Source of the DNA: a virus
Length of the DNA stretch: 30,205 bases
IMG/VR virus record: IMGVR_UViG_3300028423_000092
Coordinates: 1 to 30,205 of that record
Direction: 5' to 3' (one strand)
Shown here: piece by piece, positions 6,900 to 14,292 of the stretch
How the letters are laid out: every line of letters starts with the position of its first letter
How positions within the stretch are numbered: the first letter of the stretch is position 1
Made by a program: the position numbers and the translations under genes
Notes under the pieces: model-generated
Database searches by the model: none
Told to the model about the DNA's origin: nothing
The model's input: only the letters and a program-made list of their open reading frames with translations

Positions 6900-7220
6900 G
6901 TGGACTGTTTCATCGATGGCTCGATCCTTGTGCCACGTCGCCGCGCGAAGCGCGAGTTCAGACAGTCGATCCTCGAAGCATGGGAACATCGCTGCGCTTA
7001 TTGCGATAGACCCGCAACAACGCTCGATCATGTGCGGCCACGCAGCAAGGGTGGCGAGACAACACGGCAGAACCTGATCAGCTGCTGCGCCTCCTGCAAC
7101 AGCCGCAAAGGCTCCTATGACTGGGTGACGTGGTTTCGCATACAGCCCTTTTGGGATCCTGAACGCGAGGGCACCATCTGGATCTGGTTGCATCAGAACA
7201 CAAACACAGCAGCATCCTGA
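6900..7220 (+). CDS. HNH endonuclease
   Basis: 106 residues. The frame starts with GTG immediately after the metallophosphoesterase stop. The domain is CAYCDRPATTLDHVRPRSKGG...NLISCCASCNSRKG, with zinc pairs C33/C36 and C72/C75 and the catalytic DH within the HNH fold. The N-terminus is basic (VPRRRAKREFRQ). Free-standing phage HNH proteins act as homing endonucleases or as packaging and processing nucleases. Terminase is far away at the other end of the window, so a packaging role is less obvious here. The family is secure; the role is open. Confidence 0.88.
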   Translation: MDCFIDGSILVPRRRAKREFRQSILEAWEHRCAYCDRPATTLDHVRPRSKGGETTRQNLISCCASCNSRKGSYDWVTWFRIQPFWDPEREGTIWIWLHQNTNTAAS

Positions 7221-7259
7221 GAATCGTGGTACTTTGCCCGCGGCACACCACCCCGAACC

Positions 7260-8150
7260 ATGCCAGCTGTTTTCCCTGATTCCTTCAGCGATTATCTCAA
7301 GATGATCGGTCGCTATCCGCTGCTGACACCAAGCCAGGAGATCGAGCTTTCCCGCCAGGCGCAGCGCTACATCGAGTTGCGTGACATCGAAGGCAAACCC
7401 AGCACGCCGCAGGAGAAGCGCGAGATGCGTGTTGGCAAGCGTGCCTTCGACAAGATGATCACTAGCAACCTCCGCCTGGTCGTCAACATCGCCAAGCGGT
7501 TCGCCAGTCGTGCTGGCCAAACGCTTGACATGATGGACCTCATCAGCGAGGGCACCATCGGCCTGCATCGCGCCGTTGAGCTATTCGATGCCTCACGCGG
7601 CTACAAGTTCAGCACCTACAGCTACTGGTGGGTGAGGCAGGCGATCTGTCGCGCAATCGACACCTCAGACCGCATGATCCGCGTACCGATTCATTCGCTT
7701 GAAAAGCTCCACAAGCTGATCAAGCTGCGCGAGACCTTCCAGCTATCCCATGGTCGTGAACCAACGCTGGCCGAGGCCGCTGAGATCCTGCAGGTCAAAG
7801 AACGCGAGCTGTCGCTTGTGCTCGAACGTGCTGCACGGCATGACAGCCTCGACAAGCTTCTCAAGAACGAGAAAGACGGCTCAGCCTTGGTCGACATGAT
7901 CGCATCGGAACCGATCGATGCGCAGCTGATGGATCAACGCGAGAAGGCCGATGCCATCAATCAGGCGCTGATGCACATCAACGAAGATGAGGCCGAGATC
8001 CTTGAACGCTACTACGGGCTGAACGGTGCGCCGCAAGAATCGCTGAAGGTGATCGGGCAGCAGAAAGGCGTGAGCCGTGAACGCATCAGGCAGAAGCGTG
8101 ACCGTGCCGCCAACAAGCTAGCCAGGCACATCGCGCCATTGGTGCGCTGA
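7260..8150 (+). CDS. Sigma-70 family RNA polymerase sigma factor
   Basis: 296 residues. It has region 1.2 (DSFSDYLKMIGRYPLLTPSQEIEL, 7-30) and region 2 with ITSNLRLVVNIAKRF and MDLISEGTIGLHRAVELFD (67-110). The -10 recognition segment is GYKFSTYSYWWVRQAICRAI (114-133). Region 3 follows with RVPIH, and region 4 has an HTH (SLKVIGQQKGVSRERIRQKRDRA, about 262-284). It lacks the long acidic region 1.1 of primary sigmas and resembles cyanobacterial group-2 sigma factors. As the last long early gene it probably redirects host RNA polymerase, possibly to the late promoter upstream of the terminase genes. The target promoter is inferred, not seen. Confidence 0.93.
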   Translation: MPAVFPDSFSDYLKMIGRYPLLTPSQEIELSRQAQRYIELRDIEGKPSTPQEKREMRVGKRAFDKMITSNLRLVVNIAKRFASRAGQTLDMMDLISEGTIGLHRAVELFDASRGYKFSTYSYWWVRQAICRAIDTSDRMIRVPIHSLEKLHKLIKLRETFQLSHGREPTLAEAAEILQVKERELSLVLERAARHDSLDKLLKNEKDGSALVDMIASEPIDAQLMDQREKADAINQALMHINEDEAEILERYYGLNGAPQESLKVIGQQKGVSRERIRQKRDRAANKLARHIAPLVR

Positions 8151-8396
8151 TCAACGCCAACGCCACCATGGCCGGCGTTTCCTGCCGCTGGCCATAGCCG
8201 TGGCCTCAAGCTCCATGATCCTGCCCAGCGCTTGCTTCAGCAGGATCTCCTGCATCGCAGACTGCCTGATCAGCTTCGAGCACAGCTCTCGCACCTGACC
8301 GGCGTCATCATGCAGCAGGGGGATGCGGGCATTCTTCTCGATCTGCAGCTCCTGCTCCATGGTTGGGTTCACAACCATCCAATCGGCCCAGCTCAT
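8151..8396 (-). CDS. Small hypothetical protein (81 aa), convergent to the sigma gene
   Basis: 81 residues on the minus strand, ending at the base after the sigma-factor stop. The N-terminus is MSWADWMVVNPTMEQELQIEKN, the middle is helical (VRELCSKLIRQSAMQEILLKQALGRIMELEA), and the C-terminus is strongly basic and Trp-rich (RKRRPWWRWR), which could bind nucleic acid or membrane. It lies between plus-strand genes and starts only 27 nt from a small divergent plus-strand gene. No family recognised. Confidence 0.6.
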   Translation of the reverse strand: MSWADWMVVNPTMEQELQIEKNARIPLLHDDAGQVRELCSKLIRQSAMQEILLKQALGRIMELEATAMASGRKRRPWWRWR

Positions 8397-8423
8397 CAGA
8401 TTCTGTCCGCTACCTCAACGATA

Positions 8424-8585
8424 ATGAACCTGCCAACCATCGAACAAATCGACACCAAAGACGGCAAGATCTGGCGCGTGATGTACGCCGGGATGGTCAA
8501 AGAACACCGGCAGGAATGGCAAGCCAGGGTGTTCTATGAGCAGGCGCTACAGCTCGCCATGAGAAGATCGCAGCGGCGGCTCTAA
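8424..8585 (+). CDS. Small hypothetical protein (53 aa)
   Basis: The ATG at 8424 opens a 53-residue frame (MNLPTIEQIDTKDGKIWRVMYAGMVKEHRQEWQARVFY...) with a basic tail (RRSQRRL). The first part looks like two strands and the rest is a helix. Its stop overlaps the stop of the minus-strand endolysin gene by 4 nt, so it marks where the two transcription units converge. No stem-loop terminator is visible in either direction at this junction. Confidence 0.6.
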   Translation: MNLPTIEQIDTKDGKIWRVMYAGMVKEHRQEWQARVFYEQALQLAMRRSQRRL

Positions 8586-9319
8586 ACTCCGAGCACCTTG
8601 AACGCCCTGCTTGTGTAGTCACGGCGATCCTGTGCGCCATTGGGTGGCATCCGGCCATTGACACGAGCACCAACCTGGTCAACGCTTGCACCTTGCTGGA
8701 TCAGTCGCTTCATCTTGTTGTCGTGCCACCAAAATCCAGAAATTGTCCAGGGGTACGCCTCGCTGGTGTAGGTCTTGCCCAGGTTCATGACCTTTGGGTC
8801 AGGCTTGCCGATGCTTGACAAGTAATCACTGAAGCGCTGGTGGTTGTAACGGCCGGTGCATTGCAACCATCCGGTGCCGGCAAACTTCACGCCATCGCCA
8901 GGATGCACGTTCCCAAGGTCCTGCCGGCCTTCGTAGTTGCTGCCGTCATGGATCTCGACGGGATACCGCAGCCCGGCTGATTCATGACCACACTGCCCAA
9001 GGAAGAACGCCAGCTCCGTGCGGGTGTCAATCTTGAACACCTCGCAGCATCGGGCTAGGTCATCCATCAGACCATCAGGCAACGCCTCCGGCTTGCACAG
9101 CATGATCTGAGCCAGCTCAGCCTTCGTCAACGGCCACTGTGGCTTCGGTGGCTCCACAGCCGACGCCCATGTGCCGTACCAGTCCTGGCTACGGCTCAGC
9201 AGATCAGGCGCTGCTTTATTGATCGCCTGCTCCAGCTCCTCGATCGCGGCATCCTGATGCCCCAGTCGCTTGTAGTAGCGGAACAGGTCAATCAGTCTGA
9301 TCGGGCTTGTCGGGCTCAT
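8582..9319 (-). CDS. Endolysin, glycoside hydrolase family 19-like
   Basis: The ATG at 9319 gives 245 residues; an in-frame ATG at 9346 is an alternative. The N-terminal part is a helical region (IRLIDLFRYYKRLGHQDAAIEELEQAI). The catalytic half contains ELAFFLGQCGHESAGL, where the Glu after His (about residue 113) fits the GH19 acid, and VKFAGTGWLQCTGRYNHQRFSDYL, the G.gfiQlTGR-type block of GH19 chitinase/lysozyme enzymes. In phages this fold cleaves peptidoglycan at lysis. It is the last gene of the late operon, behind two holin-like genes, the usual order of a lysis cassette. The start overlaps the end of the preceding frameshift frame by 32 nt. Confidence 0.88.
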   Translation of the reverse strand: MSPTSPIRLIDLFRYYKRLGHQDAAIEELEQAINKAAPDLLSRSQDWYGTWASAVEPPKPQWPLTKAELAQIMLCKPEALPDGLMDDLARCCEVFKIDTRTELAFFLGQCGHESAGLRYPVEIHDGSNYEGRQDLGNVHPGDGVKFAGTGWLQCTGRYNHQRFSDYLSSIGKPDPKVMNLGKTYTSEAYPWTISGFWWHDNKMKRLIQQGASVDQVGARVNGRMPPNGAQDRRDYTSRAFKVLGV

Positions 9320-9530
9320 ACCAGGGTGCTCGTAGGTGCAGGTCATCAAGCCGCAGCGGTGGCGGCATCGCGTCAGGTTGTGCCTTGTGCCAGGACTCGA
9401 TCTCAGCGTCAAGACGTGGCTTCAGTGTCGCCTCGAACTTGCGGCGATCAATCAGGCGCTGCACATCCGCCCAGCCTGAGCGTGTGCTGAATCGCCACAG
9501 CCACCTGCCATCAGCAGGGATCAGCCCTTT
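9288..9530 (-). CDS. -1 frame extension of the holin-like gene (no start codon of its own for the whole frame)
   Basis: This frame encodes 78 protein-like residues after the slip site (LIPADGRWLWRFSTRSGWAD..., ending APWYEPDKPDQTD). It is open upstream, but between the last upstream in-frame stop and this sequence there is no ATG, GTG or TTG. The first GTG lies about 20 codons inside and the first ATG deeper still. It is in the -1 register relative to the preceding 52-residue holin-like gene, exactly at an A AAA AAG heptamer. The simplest reading is a 130-residue fusion made by programmed -1 frameshifting. The alternatives are a homopolymer sequencing error or a CTG start. No known family recognised. 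It is rich in Trp, Arg and Asp and is probably soluble. Confidence 0.6.
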   Translation of the reverse strand, partial: KGLIPADGRWLWRFSTRSGWADVQRLIDRRKFEATLKPRLDAEIESWHKAQPDAMPPPLRLDDLHLRAPWYEPDKPDQTD

Positions 9531-9533
9531 TTT
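9504..9533 (-). promoter_or_regulatory. Candidate -1 frameshift signal (A AAA AAG plus stem-loop)
   Basis: Reading leftward on the minus strand, the zero-frame codons CAA AAA AAG form the heptamer A AAA AAG at 9533-9527, the dnaX-type slip sequence. After an 8-nt spacer a 5-bp stem follows: CCTGC (9518-9514) with GCAGG (9508-9504) and loop TGATG. The zero-frame TGA stop is at 9523-9521. No upstream Shine-Dalgarno stimulator was seen. Confidence 0.55.
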
Positions 9534-9679
9534 TGCTTCAGACTGCGGAGTGCATGAAAGATGATCTGGATCACGCTGTTGTCCTTCAGGGGCGACAGGG
9601 CGATGATCTCAGACGCAGCGGCCACAATGATCCAAGTGATCGGGCTGGCCAGGATCTCTTCGAGGTGCATGGTAGGCAT
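9521..9679 (-). CDS. Holin-like small membrane protein (52 aa)
   Basis: 52 residues from ATG 9679, preceded by a strong ribosome binding site (GGGGAGGA, about 7 nt upstream). Residues 10-30 form one hydrophobic segment (LASPITWIIVAAASEIIAL), followed by a polar loop (KDNSVIQIIFHALRSL) and a Lys-rich tail (KQKKG). Size, a single membrane span, a basic tail and a position just before the endolysin fit a holin or holin-associated protein. The Lys codons at the end form the slip sequence for the downstream -1 frame, so two products, one short and one long, are possible. The holin function is inferred from context. Confidence 0.7.
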   Translation of the reverse strand: MPTMHLEEILASPITWIIVAAASEIIALSPLKDNSVIQIIFHALRSLKQKKG

Positions 9680-9699
9680 AGAGTGTCCTCCCCTTAAGG

Positions 9700-9945
9700 C
9701 TAGCGGTCCTTGCTCTCAAGCAATGTGATCCTGTTGCCATGCTCATTCAGCCTTGTGTAGATCTCTTTCCGATCGGCCTTCATGTCCTGATGCAGCTCCT
9801 CCAGCTTGCCGGCGATCGACTCGACCGCTGCAGTCAGTCTGATCACAGCTTCACGTGATTCTGTATTGCGACGCGTGAAACCAGCCGCACCCATGCTCAC
9901 GACGCCAATGGACGCGCCGAGGATCGCTGCGTAGATCTCGATCAC
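9700..9945 (-). CDS. Membrane-anchored coiled-coil lysis-cassette protein (holin/XhlA-like)
   Basis: Taken from GTG 9945; a TTG at 9969 would add eight residues. The N-terminus is one transmembrane segment (IEIYAAILGASIGVVSMGAAGF). The rest is a long amphipathic helix with regular heptads (VIRLTAAVESIAGKLEELHQDM...RLNEHGNRITLLES). This architecture is typical of XhlA-like or other small phage membrane proteins found beside holins and endolysins. It sits between the fibre gene and the second holin-like gene. The exact role cannot be told from sequence. Confidence 0.65.
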   Translation of the reverse strand: MIEIYAAILGASIGVVSMGAAGFTRRNTESREAVIRLTAAVESIAGKLEELHQDMKADRKEIYTRLNEHGNRITLLESKDR

Positions 9946-9978
9946 GGGCCGCCGTGGCGTGCTACCCAACCACTGTAT

Positions 9979-10527
9979 CTAAGTCGCGATCACGCCAACG
10001 GTTCGCAGTGCTGCCAGCGCAGCCTCCAGCTTTGCCTCAAGCTCCACGCAATATTCAAGCAGCTCGGTCACTGTTGGGGTCGTGGCGTCTGCGATCGTCA
10101 CGGACCCATCAGCCGTTGGCAGCGTGCCGCTGGTGGCCGTGGTAGTGATGTCTGCAATGGCCGTGTCCGAATCAATCGCAAGCGTGATCGAGCCTGCGCC
10201 ATTGGTCACAGCGATGCCGGTGCCAGCCGTAAGCGTGCCCTTCGCCAGCGTGTTGCCGGTCGTGTTCCCGATCAGCAGCTGGCCGTTGGTGTAGCTGGTC
10301 TGGCCGGTGCCGCCATAATCCACGGCGATCGTGTCGCCCGTCCAGGTGCCATCAATCGGCAAATAGGTCAATCCCGTCCAGTTGGTGCTGCCATCACCGA
10401 TCTTCAGCTTGTCTGTGTCGCTCTCATGACCCAGTTCACCCGCAAGCAGCACAGGGTTGGCTGATGTCCAATTGGCCGCGGTGTCAGACCGCTGCGCCAT
10501 CTGCACGCGGATGGTGGTTGCAGTCAT
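9979..10527 (-). CDS. Fibre/appendage protein with Mtd-N-like domain
   Basis: 182 residues. The N-terminal block RSDTAANWTSANPVLLAGELG, then DTDKLKIGDGSTNWTGLTYL, is the small domain found at the N-terminus of the BPP-1 major tropism determinant and many phage fibres. A Gly/Thr-rich beta region typical of phage fibres follows (VDYGGTGQTSYTNGQLLIGNTTG..., LTAGTGIAVTNGAGSITLAI), then a C-terminal helix (LLEYCVELEAKLEAALAAL) that could trimerise it. The start overlaps the upstream stop (ATGA). It is probably a virion fibre or tip component, with no adhesin domain of its own visible. Confidence 0.75.
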   Translation of the reverse strand: MTATTIRVQMAQRSDTAANWTSANPVLLAGELGHESDTDKLKIGDGSTNWTGLTYLPIDGTWTGDTIAVDYGGTGQTSYTNGQLLIGNTTGNTLAKGTLTAGTGIAVTNGAGSITLAIDSDTAIADITTTATSGTLPTADGSVTIADATTPTVTELLEYCVELEAKLEAALAALRTVGVIAT

Positions 10528-11048
10528 GACTCAGCGCCTCCAGCCTTGATAATAAGGGTGGCATCCTCCGCCGGATCGGCATCATCACCATCAAGGATGA
10601 ACGGAGCGGTGCCGGTCATGGCATAGGACGTGAACGACTCCTCAGCGCCGAGAGTGGCCGGTTCACCGATCAGGTCATACAGCAGGAAGTTACCGATCAG
10701 CGCAACCAGCTCGACGGTCATGTCTGTGTAGATTCCGCGCTGCTGCTCCTCAGGCTTTGCGCCATACCGATACAGGCCATCAGCAGGAATCACATCGGCG
10801 CCATTCCAGAGGCTTGATGGCACGGTGAAGGATCGATGGCTGCCAGCTGCCTGGAAGTAGTGGTTACGGATCAGCGTGACGTCTGACTCGATCAGGTTGC
10901 TGTAGGTCAGCGTCAGCCTGTAGTTGCTTTGCCGCAGGCTATGCCTGAACAGCACAGGCGCACCGTTCTGCGTGTCTTCAGCCGAGACGTTGAGGCCGCC
11001 CAGGTCATAGGCGAAGTTGTCAGGTAGAACCTCAGGGAAGGCGTTCAT
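10524..11048 (-). CDS. Minor tail protein (unknown family)
   Basis: 174 residues with a beta-rich body (FPEVLPDNFAYDLGGLNVSAEDTQNGAPVLFRH..., YRLTLTYSNLIESDVTLIRNHY) and a Gly/Asp-rich C-terminal strand region. The central block resembles the preceding 122-residue gene product: both have a strand, then an "sdv.lir.HY" or "aerfsLvsHY" helix, then an FxxP loop. They may be distant paralogues forming rings or arms at the tail tip. Overlaps both neighbours by 4 nt. No enzymatic motif. Confidence 0.65.
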   Translation of the reverse strand: MNAFPEVLPDNFAYDLGGLNVSAEDTQNGAPVLFRHSLRQSNYRLTLTYSNLIESDVTLIRNHYFQAAGSHRSFTVPSSLWNGADVIPADGLYRYGAKPEEQQRGIYTDMTVELVALIGNFLLYDLIGEPATLGAEESFTSYAMTGTAPFILDGDDADPAEDATLIIKAGGAES

Positions 11049-11413
11049 ATCAGGTACGGCGGCAGCAGCTGCAGTTCCACTGTGGCATCGGTGACGTCGC
11101 AGGTCTGGTCAAGCTGCGGCGGCGACAGATACCGCCAGAGGTAGCCCGACGGGAAGGTCAGGTTGGTGGCGATCAACGTGGCACTGTCAAGATCGAATGG
11201 CTCGAAGATGCCATGCAGCGCATAGTGACTGACAAGGCTGAACCGCTCTGCTGATGTCAATCTGCGGAACGTCATGCGCAGCACATGCCCGACAGATGCG
11301 TTGCTGTGACGCACGCTGGCCTCATAGCCATCGAGCACAGCGAACTCAGTGCTGGCATTGGCGCCAGGTGTGTAGGTGCGAGAGGCAGGTTCGAGCGCAG
11401 GGAAGGTGGCCAT
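11045..11413 (-). CDS. Minor tail protein (unknown family, 122 aa)
   Basis: 122 residues, starting FPALEPASRTYTPG, a common opening for tail-tip proteins, followed by LRMTFRRLTSAERFSLVSHYALHGIFEPFDL and a C-terminal strand pair (CDVTDATVELQLLPPYLI). It resembles its downstream neighbour in layout. It lies immediately after the gpJ-like gene (3-nt gap) in the tail-tip cluster. A structural role is inferred from position and beta-rich composition. Confidence 0.65.
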   Translation of the reverse strand: MATFPALEPASRTYTPGANASTEFAVLDGYEASVRHSNASVGHVLRMTFRRLTSAERFSLVSHYALHGIFEPFDLDSATLIATNLTFPSGYLWRYLSPPQLDQTCDVTDATVELQLLPPYLI

Positions 11414-11416
11414 GGC

Positions 11417-13831
11417 TTAGGTGCAGCTAGTAGTGTTCAAATACTGAACTGTGCTGATGTCTTGCGCATCTGTTGTGCATCCGATGTTTCCTCCATTGAA
11501 ATAGGCATAAGAGATGCCAAACTTCTGGCCCGCAATGTAAGATCCGCTTGTTTTGGCAATAGTGAAGATTGCAACAATTATGCTATTTGCAGGAGTGACA
11601 TTTGTCGTGGTAGCATCATAGACCGTGCTGGCAATTTTGACCCAATCAAGGCCAAAGGTGTCGGCATAGCTTTGATAGGTTTCGCCGGGATCACAGGCTG
11701 TAGAGATTTGGCCTCCCTTTTGCACTGTATAGGTCTTGTAAAAAGTAATTGGCAGAAACTCGTTGTAGGCGGGGTAAGCCGTTGAGCCAGTGTAAGTGCA
11801 AGCTCCACCGCAATACACTGTCGAGGCATCTAATAGCCTTCTTTCTAATGTAATTCTGACAGCTGTGCCACAGCCAAACGATGCCGGGTCAACCTCAACA
11901 GTGCCAGTAGCACCTAAGACAAACTCAGGCCCAAGGCCATCAGGCGATCCAGGATCTTTGCAGCGTCCAACCGCTACGATGTAGTAATCAATCTCTGCTG
12001 TAGTGATAGACAGGGTGTAGGCACCCGAGATAGCCTGATCTTGGCAAGAAATGTCAAACTCCTCGAATGTCGTCTTGTCGACTTTCTTCCAACACACCTG
12101 GCCATCGCAGCCCAGATCAGCCTCAGTGACTTCAAGCGTATCGCCAGGATATGGTGTAACCAGGCTGCCATCGCTTGACAGAATCCCAGTCCCATCCTCA
12201 TCTAGGGTCTGTTCAAACGGATCCACTGGGTTGTCAGCATCACCAATAGGCTGGCCAGGCGTTGGTGTCACCGCAGGGCCGATCGGTGGTGACTCTGTGT
12301 CTGGCTGATCTAAGACAACATCGGTATCGGTTGAAGTTGGCGTCTCAGGGAATGCCGGATAATCAATGCCGGTGTCCGGCAATCCGGTGTCATCCGTCGC
12401 TGAATTATCGTCGCAGCTGTAATCATCACGGCCGGGATCCAATGTGACGCCAGGCCCCACTGCAGCATCAACAGCCAGCGCAACCAGGCTGCGACCTTGG
12501 CTGTCGATCGGATAATGCGTCAGATCGAACACGCAGGCGCCGCTGGCTGTCTTCTCGATCCGTTCTACCTCATACAGGTAATCGTGATAATTGAGCGCTG
12601 TGGTGGCCGTTTCACGACGTAACCGCACGCGCACAATGTCACCCAGGGCCAGGCTGCTGTTGTAGCTCGCAGGCCTCACCTTCAGCCTCAGTGTGTGCGT
12701 GATGAGCTTCCGTCTGGCCAGACGGAATGCCCCGACCTTCACCGCATGGTTCTCGCTTGTGCAGAAGCCGCTCAGGTCATACTGCTCAAACGGTCCATCA
12801 GTTGCTTCGCCGTTGAACCTGATCTCAGTGGTGCGAGGGAAACCAATATCAGACTCAGGCTGCTGACGCCACATCATCTGCAGACATACCGGCTGGCGAT
12901 CAGTCAGTGGCACATACTGAATATCGAAGCCATCCGGCAGCAGGTGATCCTCGGTGAACGTGAACTCCCAGTCGATCACGCCTGTATTGATCGTATGGTC
13001 ACCATTGACAGGCAACCGCGGCCTGAATCCAAACTTCCCGTTCTTCTCCGTCAGCCGCAACAGGAAATCATTGCTGATCTCCTCTAGCCAATCATCGAGG
13101 TTCCGGCTTCCCTCATAGACACCATTGAAGTGCAGGCCATTGGTGTCGGTGAAATTGGCCGCGGCCAGCATCTGCGTCGTATCGATCAAACTGCTCGGCA
13201 CACGCCCTGATGCGTCCATCAGATACAGCGCAAGATCGACCACGTTGTTGCTTGGTCCAGCAGTGCTATCGATGATCCGCGTCACCTCCATGCCGGAACG
13301 CACGAAGACATGCAGCTGATGGCCAGACCGCTGGCTGCCGTCGATGTAGCTATTGACGCAGCTCAGCGTCGTCATGTTGTCGTAGCTGCCTGACGTGCCG
13401 CAGTAATAGGGTGCTGTCCATGGCTGCTTGCCTGAGACCGTCGTCAGATAATTGCCAGGCGTCCAGCTGCCAGCACGACGGTCATACGTCTGCGCCCAGG
13501 TGCCCTGACGACATGGGCCAACAAAGCAGTCCTTGATCGGGATGGTCGCCAGCTCACCTTCGCTCAACACCACCATCAAGCTGACCGTCAGCTCATTGGT
13601 CGTGCCATCGTTCTCCCATCGGCCTTCAGTAGCGCCAGGGCTCACCAACACACCGCCATTGCCATCAACACGACGACAGAACACGATCGGCACCGGATCG
13701 CCGATCTTGTAAGCCCTCTGTGTTGTCGCCAGGTCATTGGCCGCCTTCGCCGCGGCCTCCACCAATGGCGGATCTGTCAGGCCCGCCTGATATGGGAACA
13801 GCGTTAGCGGATCGGAGATGCTGATCGTCAT
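11417..13831 (-). CDS. Tail tip/host-specificity protein (gpJ-like)
   Basis: 804 residues. The N-terminal half has the features of siphophage tip attachment proteins: RAYKIGDPVPIVFCRRVDGNGGVLVSP, SLMVVLSEGELATIPIKDCFVG and YLMDASGRVPSSLIDT, leading to a baseplate-hub-like fold with LARRKLITHTLRLKVRPASYNSSLALGDIVRVRLRRE. A Pro/Thr/Asp-rich linker follows, near residues 470-540. The C-terminal third is cysteine-rich (GCGTAVRI, CGGACTYTG, STACDPGETYQ) and its DNA is more AT-rich, suggesting a swapped receptor-binding module. It sits between a DUF1833-like gene and small tip proteins. Function in adsorption is known for the family and inferred here. Confidence 0.8.
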   Translation of the reverse strand: MTISISDPLTLFPYQAGLTDPPLVEAAAKAANDLATTQRAYKIGDPVPIVFCRRVDGNGGVLVSPGATEGRWENDGTTNELTVSLMVVLSEGELATIPIKDCFVGPCRQGTWAQTYDRRAGSWTPGNYLTTVSGKQPWTAPYYCGTSGSYDNMTTLSCVNSYIDGSQRSGHQLHVFVRSGMEVTRIIDSTAGPSNNVVDLALYLMDASGRVPSSLIDTTQMLAAANFTDTNGLHFNGVYEGSRNLDDWLEEISNDFLLRLTEKNGKFGFRPRLPVNGDHTINTGVIDWEFTFTEDHLLPDGFDIQYVPLTDRQPVCLQMMWRQQPESDIGFPRTTEIRFNGEATDGPFEQYDLSGFCTSENHAVKVGAFRLARRKLITHTLRLKVRPASYNSSLALGDIVRVRLRRETATTALNYHDYLYEVERIEKTASGACVFDLTHYPIDSQGRSLVALAVDAAVGPGVTLDPGRDDYSCDDNSATDDTGLPDTGIDYPAFPETPTSTDTDVVLDQPDTESPPIGPAVTPTPGQPIGDADNPVDPFEQTLDEDGTGILSSDGSLVTPYPGDTLEVTEADLGCDGQVCWKKVDKTTFEEFDISCQDQAISGAYTLSITTAEIDYYIVAVGRCKDPGSPDGLGPEFVLGATGTVEVDPASFGCGTAVRITLERRLLDASTVYCGGACTYTGSTAYPAYNEFLPITFYKTYTVQKGGQISTACDPGETYQSYADTFGLDWVKIASTVYDATTTNVTPANSIIVAIFTIAKTSGSYIAGQKFGISYAYFNGGNIGCTTDAQDISTVQYLNTTSCT

Positions 13832-14292
13832 AGCCGCAGCGGTGATCCGATCAGGAGACTGGTGAACTTACGAGGTGGCACCTGCGCACCTACTGGTGAC
13901 AGGCTACTGCCAAGCCTCACATCAAGCCTGGTGAACGAACCTGAGACCTCGATCACCTCAGCGGCATAGCTGGCGATCAGGTTCTGGCCTGACTGCGGTG
14001 CGGTGTTATCAAGCCGGCTGTCGAACTCATAGATCTTCAGCTCACAGAAGCGGCCATTCGCCAGGGCCGCCTCAAACGCCTCGACCACGCTGTTGGTGGC
14101 CGGCACCGTGATGCTCACAGACTTGCCGCCACTGGCGCCTGACTCAACGATGCCGCTGGCGCTGAATGGCATGTAGGCCCAGCTCGCAGCGTCCAATGTC
14201 ACGGTCTGGTTGACGTAATAGGTCTGCCAGCGCACGTAGGTGCTGCCTGAGTCATAGATCCGCAGATACTGCGCCTGAGCCCTGTTGCTCAT
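13828..14292 (-). CDS. Minor tail protein, DUF1833-like
   Basis: 154 residues, all beta-type: YLRIYDSGSTYVRWQTYYVNQTVTLDAASWAYMPFSASGIVESGASGGKSVSITVPATNSVVEAFEAAL, then CELKIYEFDSR and a closing strand pair. The order between tape measure and gpJ-like protein, and the "f.p..fs......sg....v.i..p" pattern, match DUF1833/lambda-L-like minor tail proteins that link the tail tube end to the tip. ATGA overlap with the gpJ-like gene and 1-nt overlap with the tape measure stop show tight coupling. Family call is moderate. Confidence 0.7.
   Translation of the reverse strand: MSNRAQAQYLRIYDSGSTYVRWQTYYVNQTVTLDAASWAYMPFSASGIVESGASGGKSVSITVPATNSVVEAFEAALANGRFCELKIYEFDSRLDNTAPQSGQNLIASYAAEVIEVSGSFTRLDVRLGSSLSPVGAQVPPRKFTSLLIGSPLRL

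Noticed and set aside
11285-11785. 166-codon plus-strand frame over the tail tip C-terminus
   Set aside because: Antisense to the gpJ-like gene; Cys/Arg/Ile mix typical of a shadow frame.
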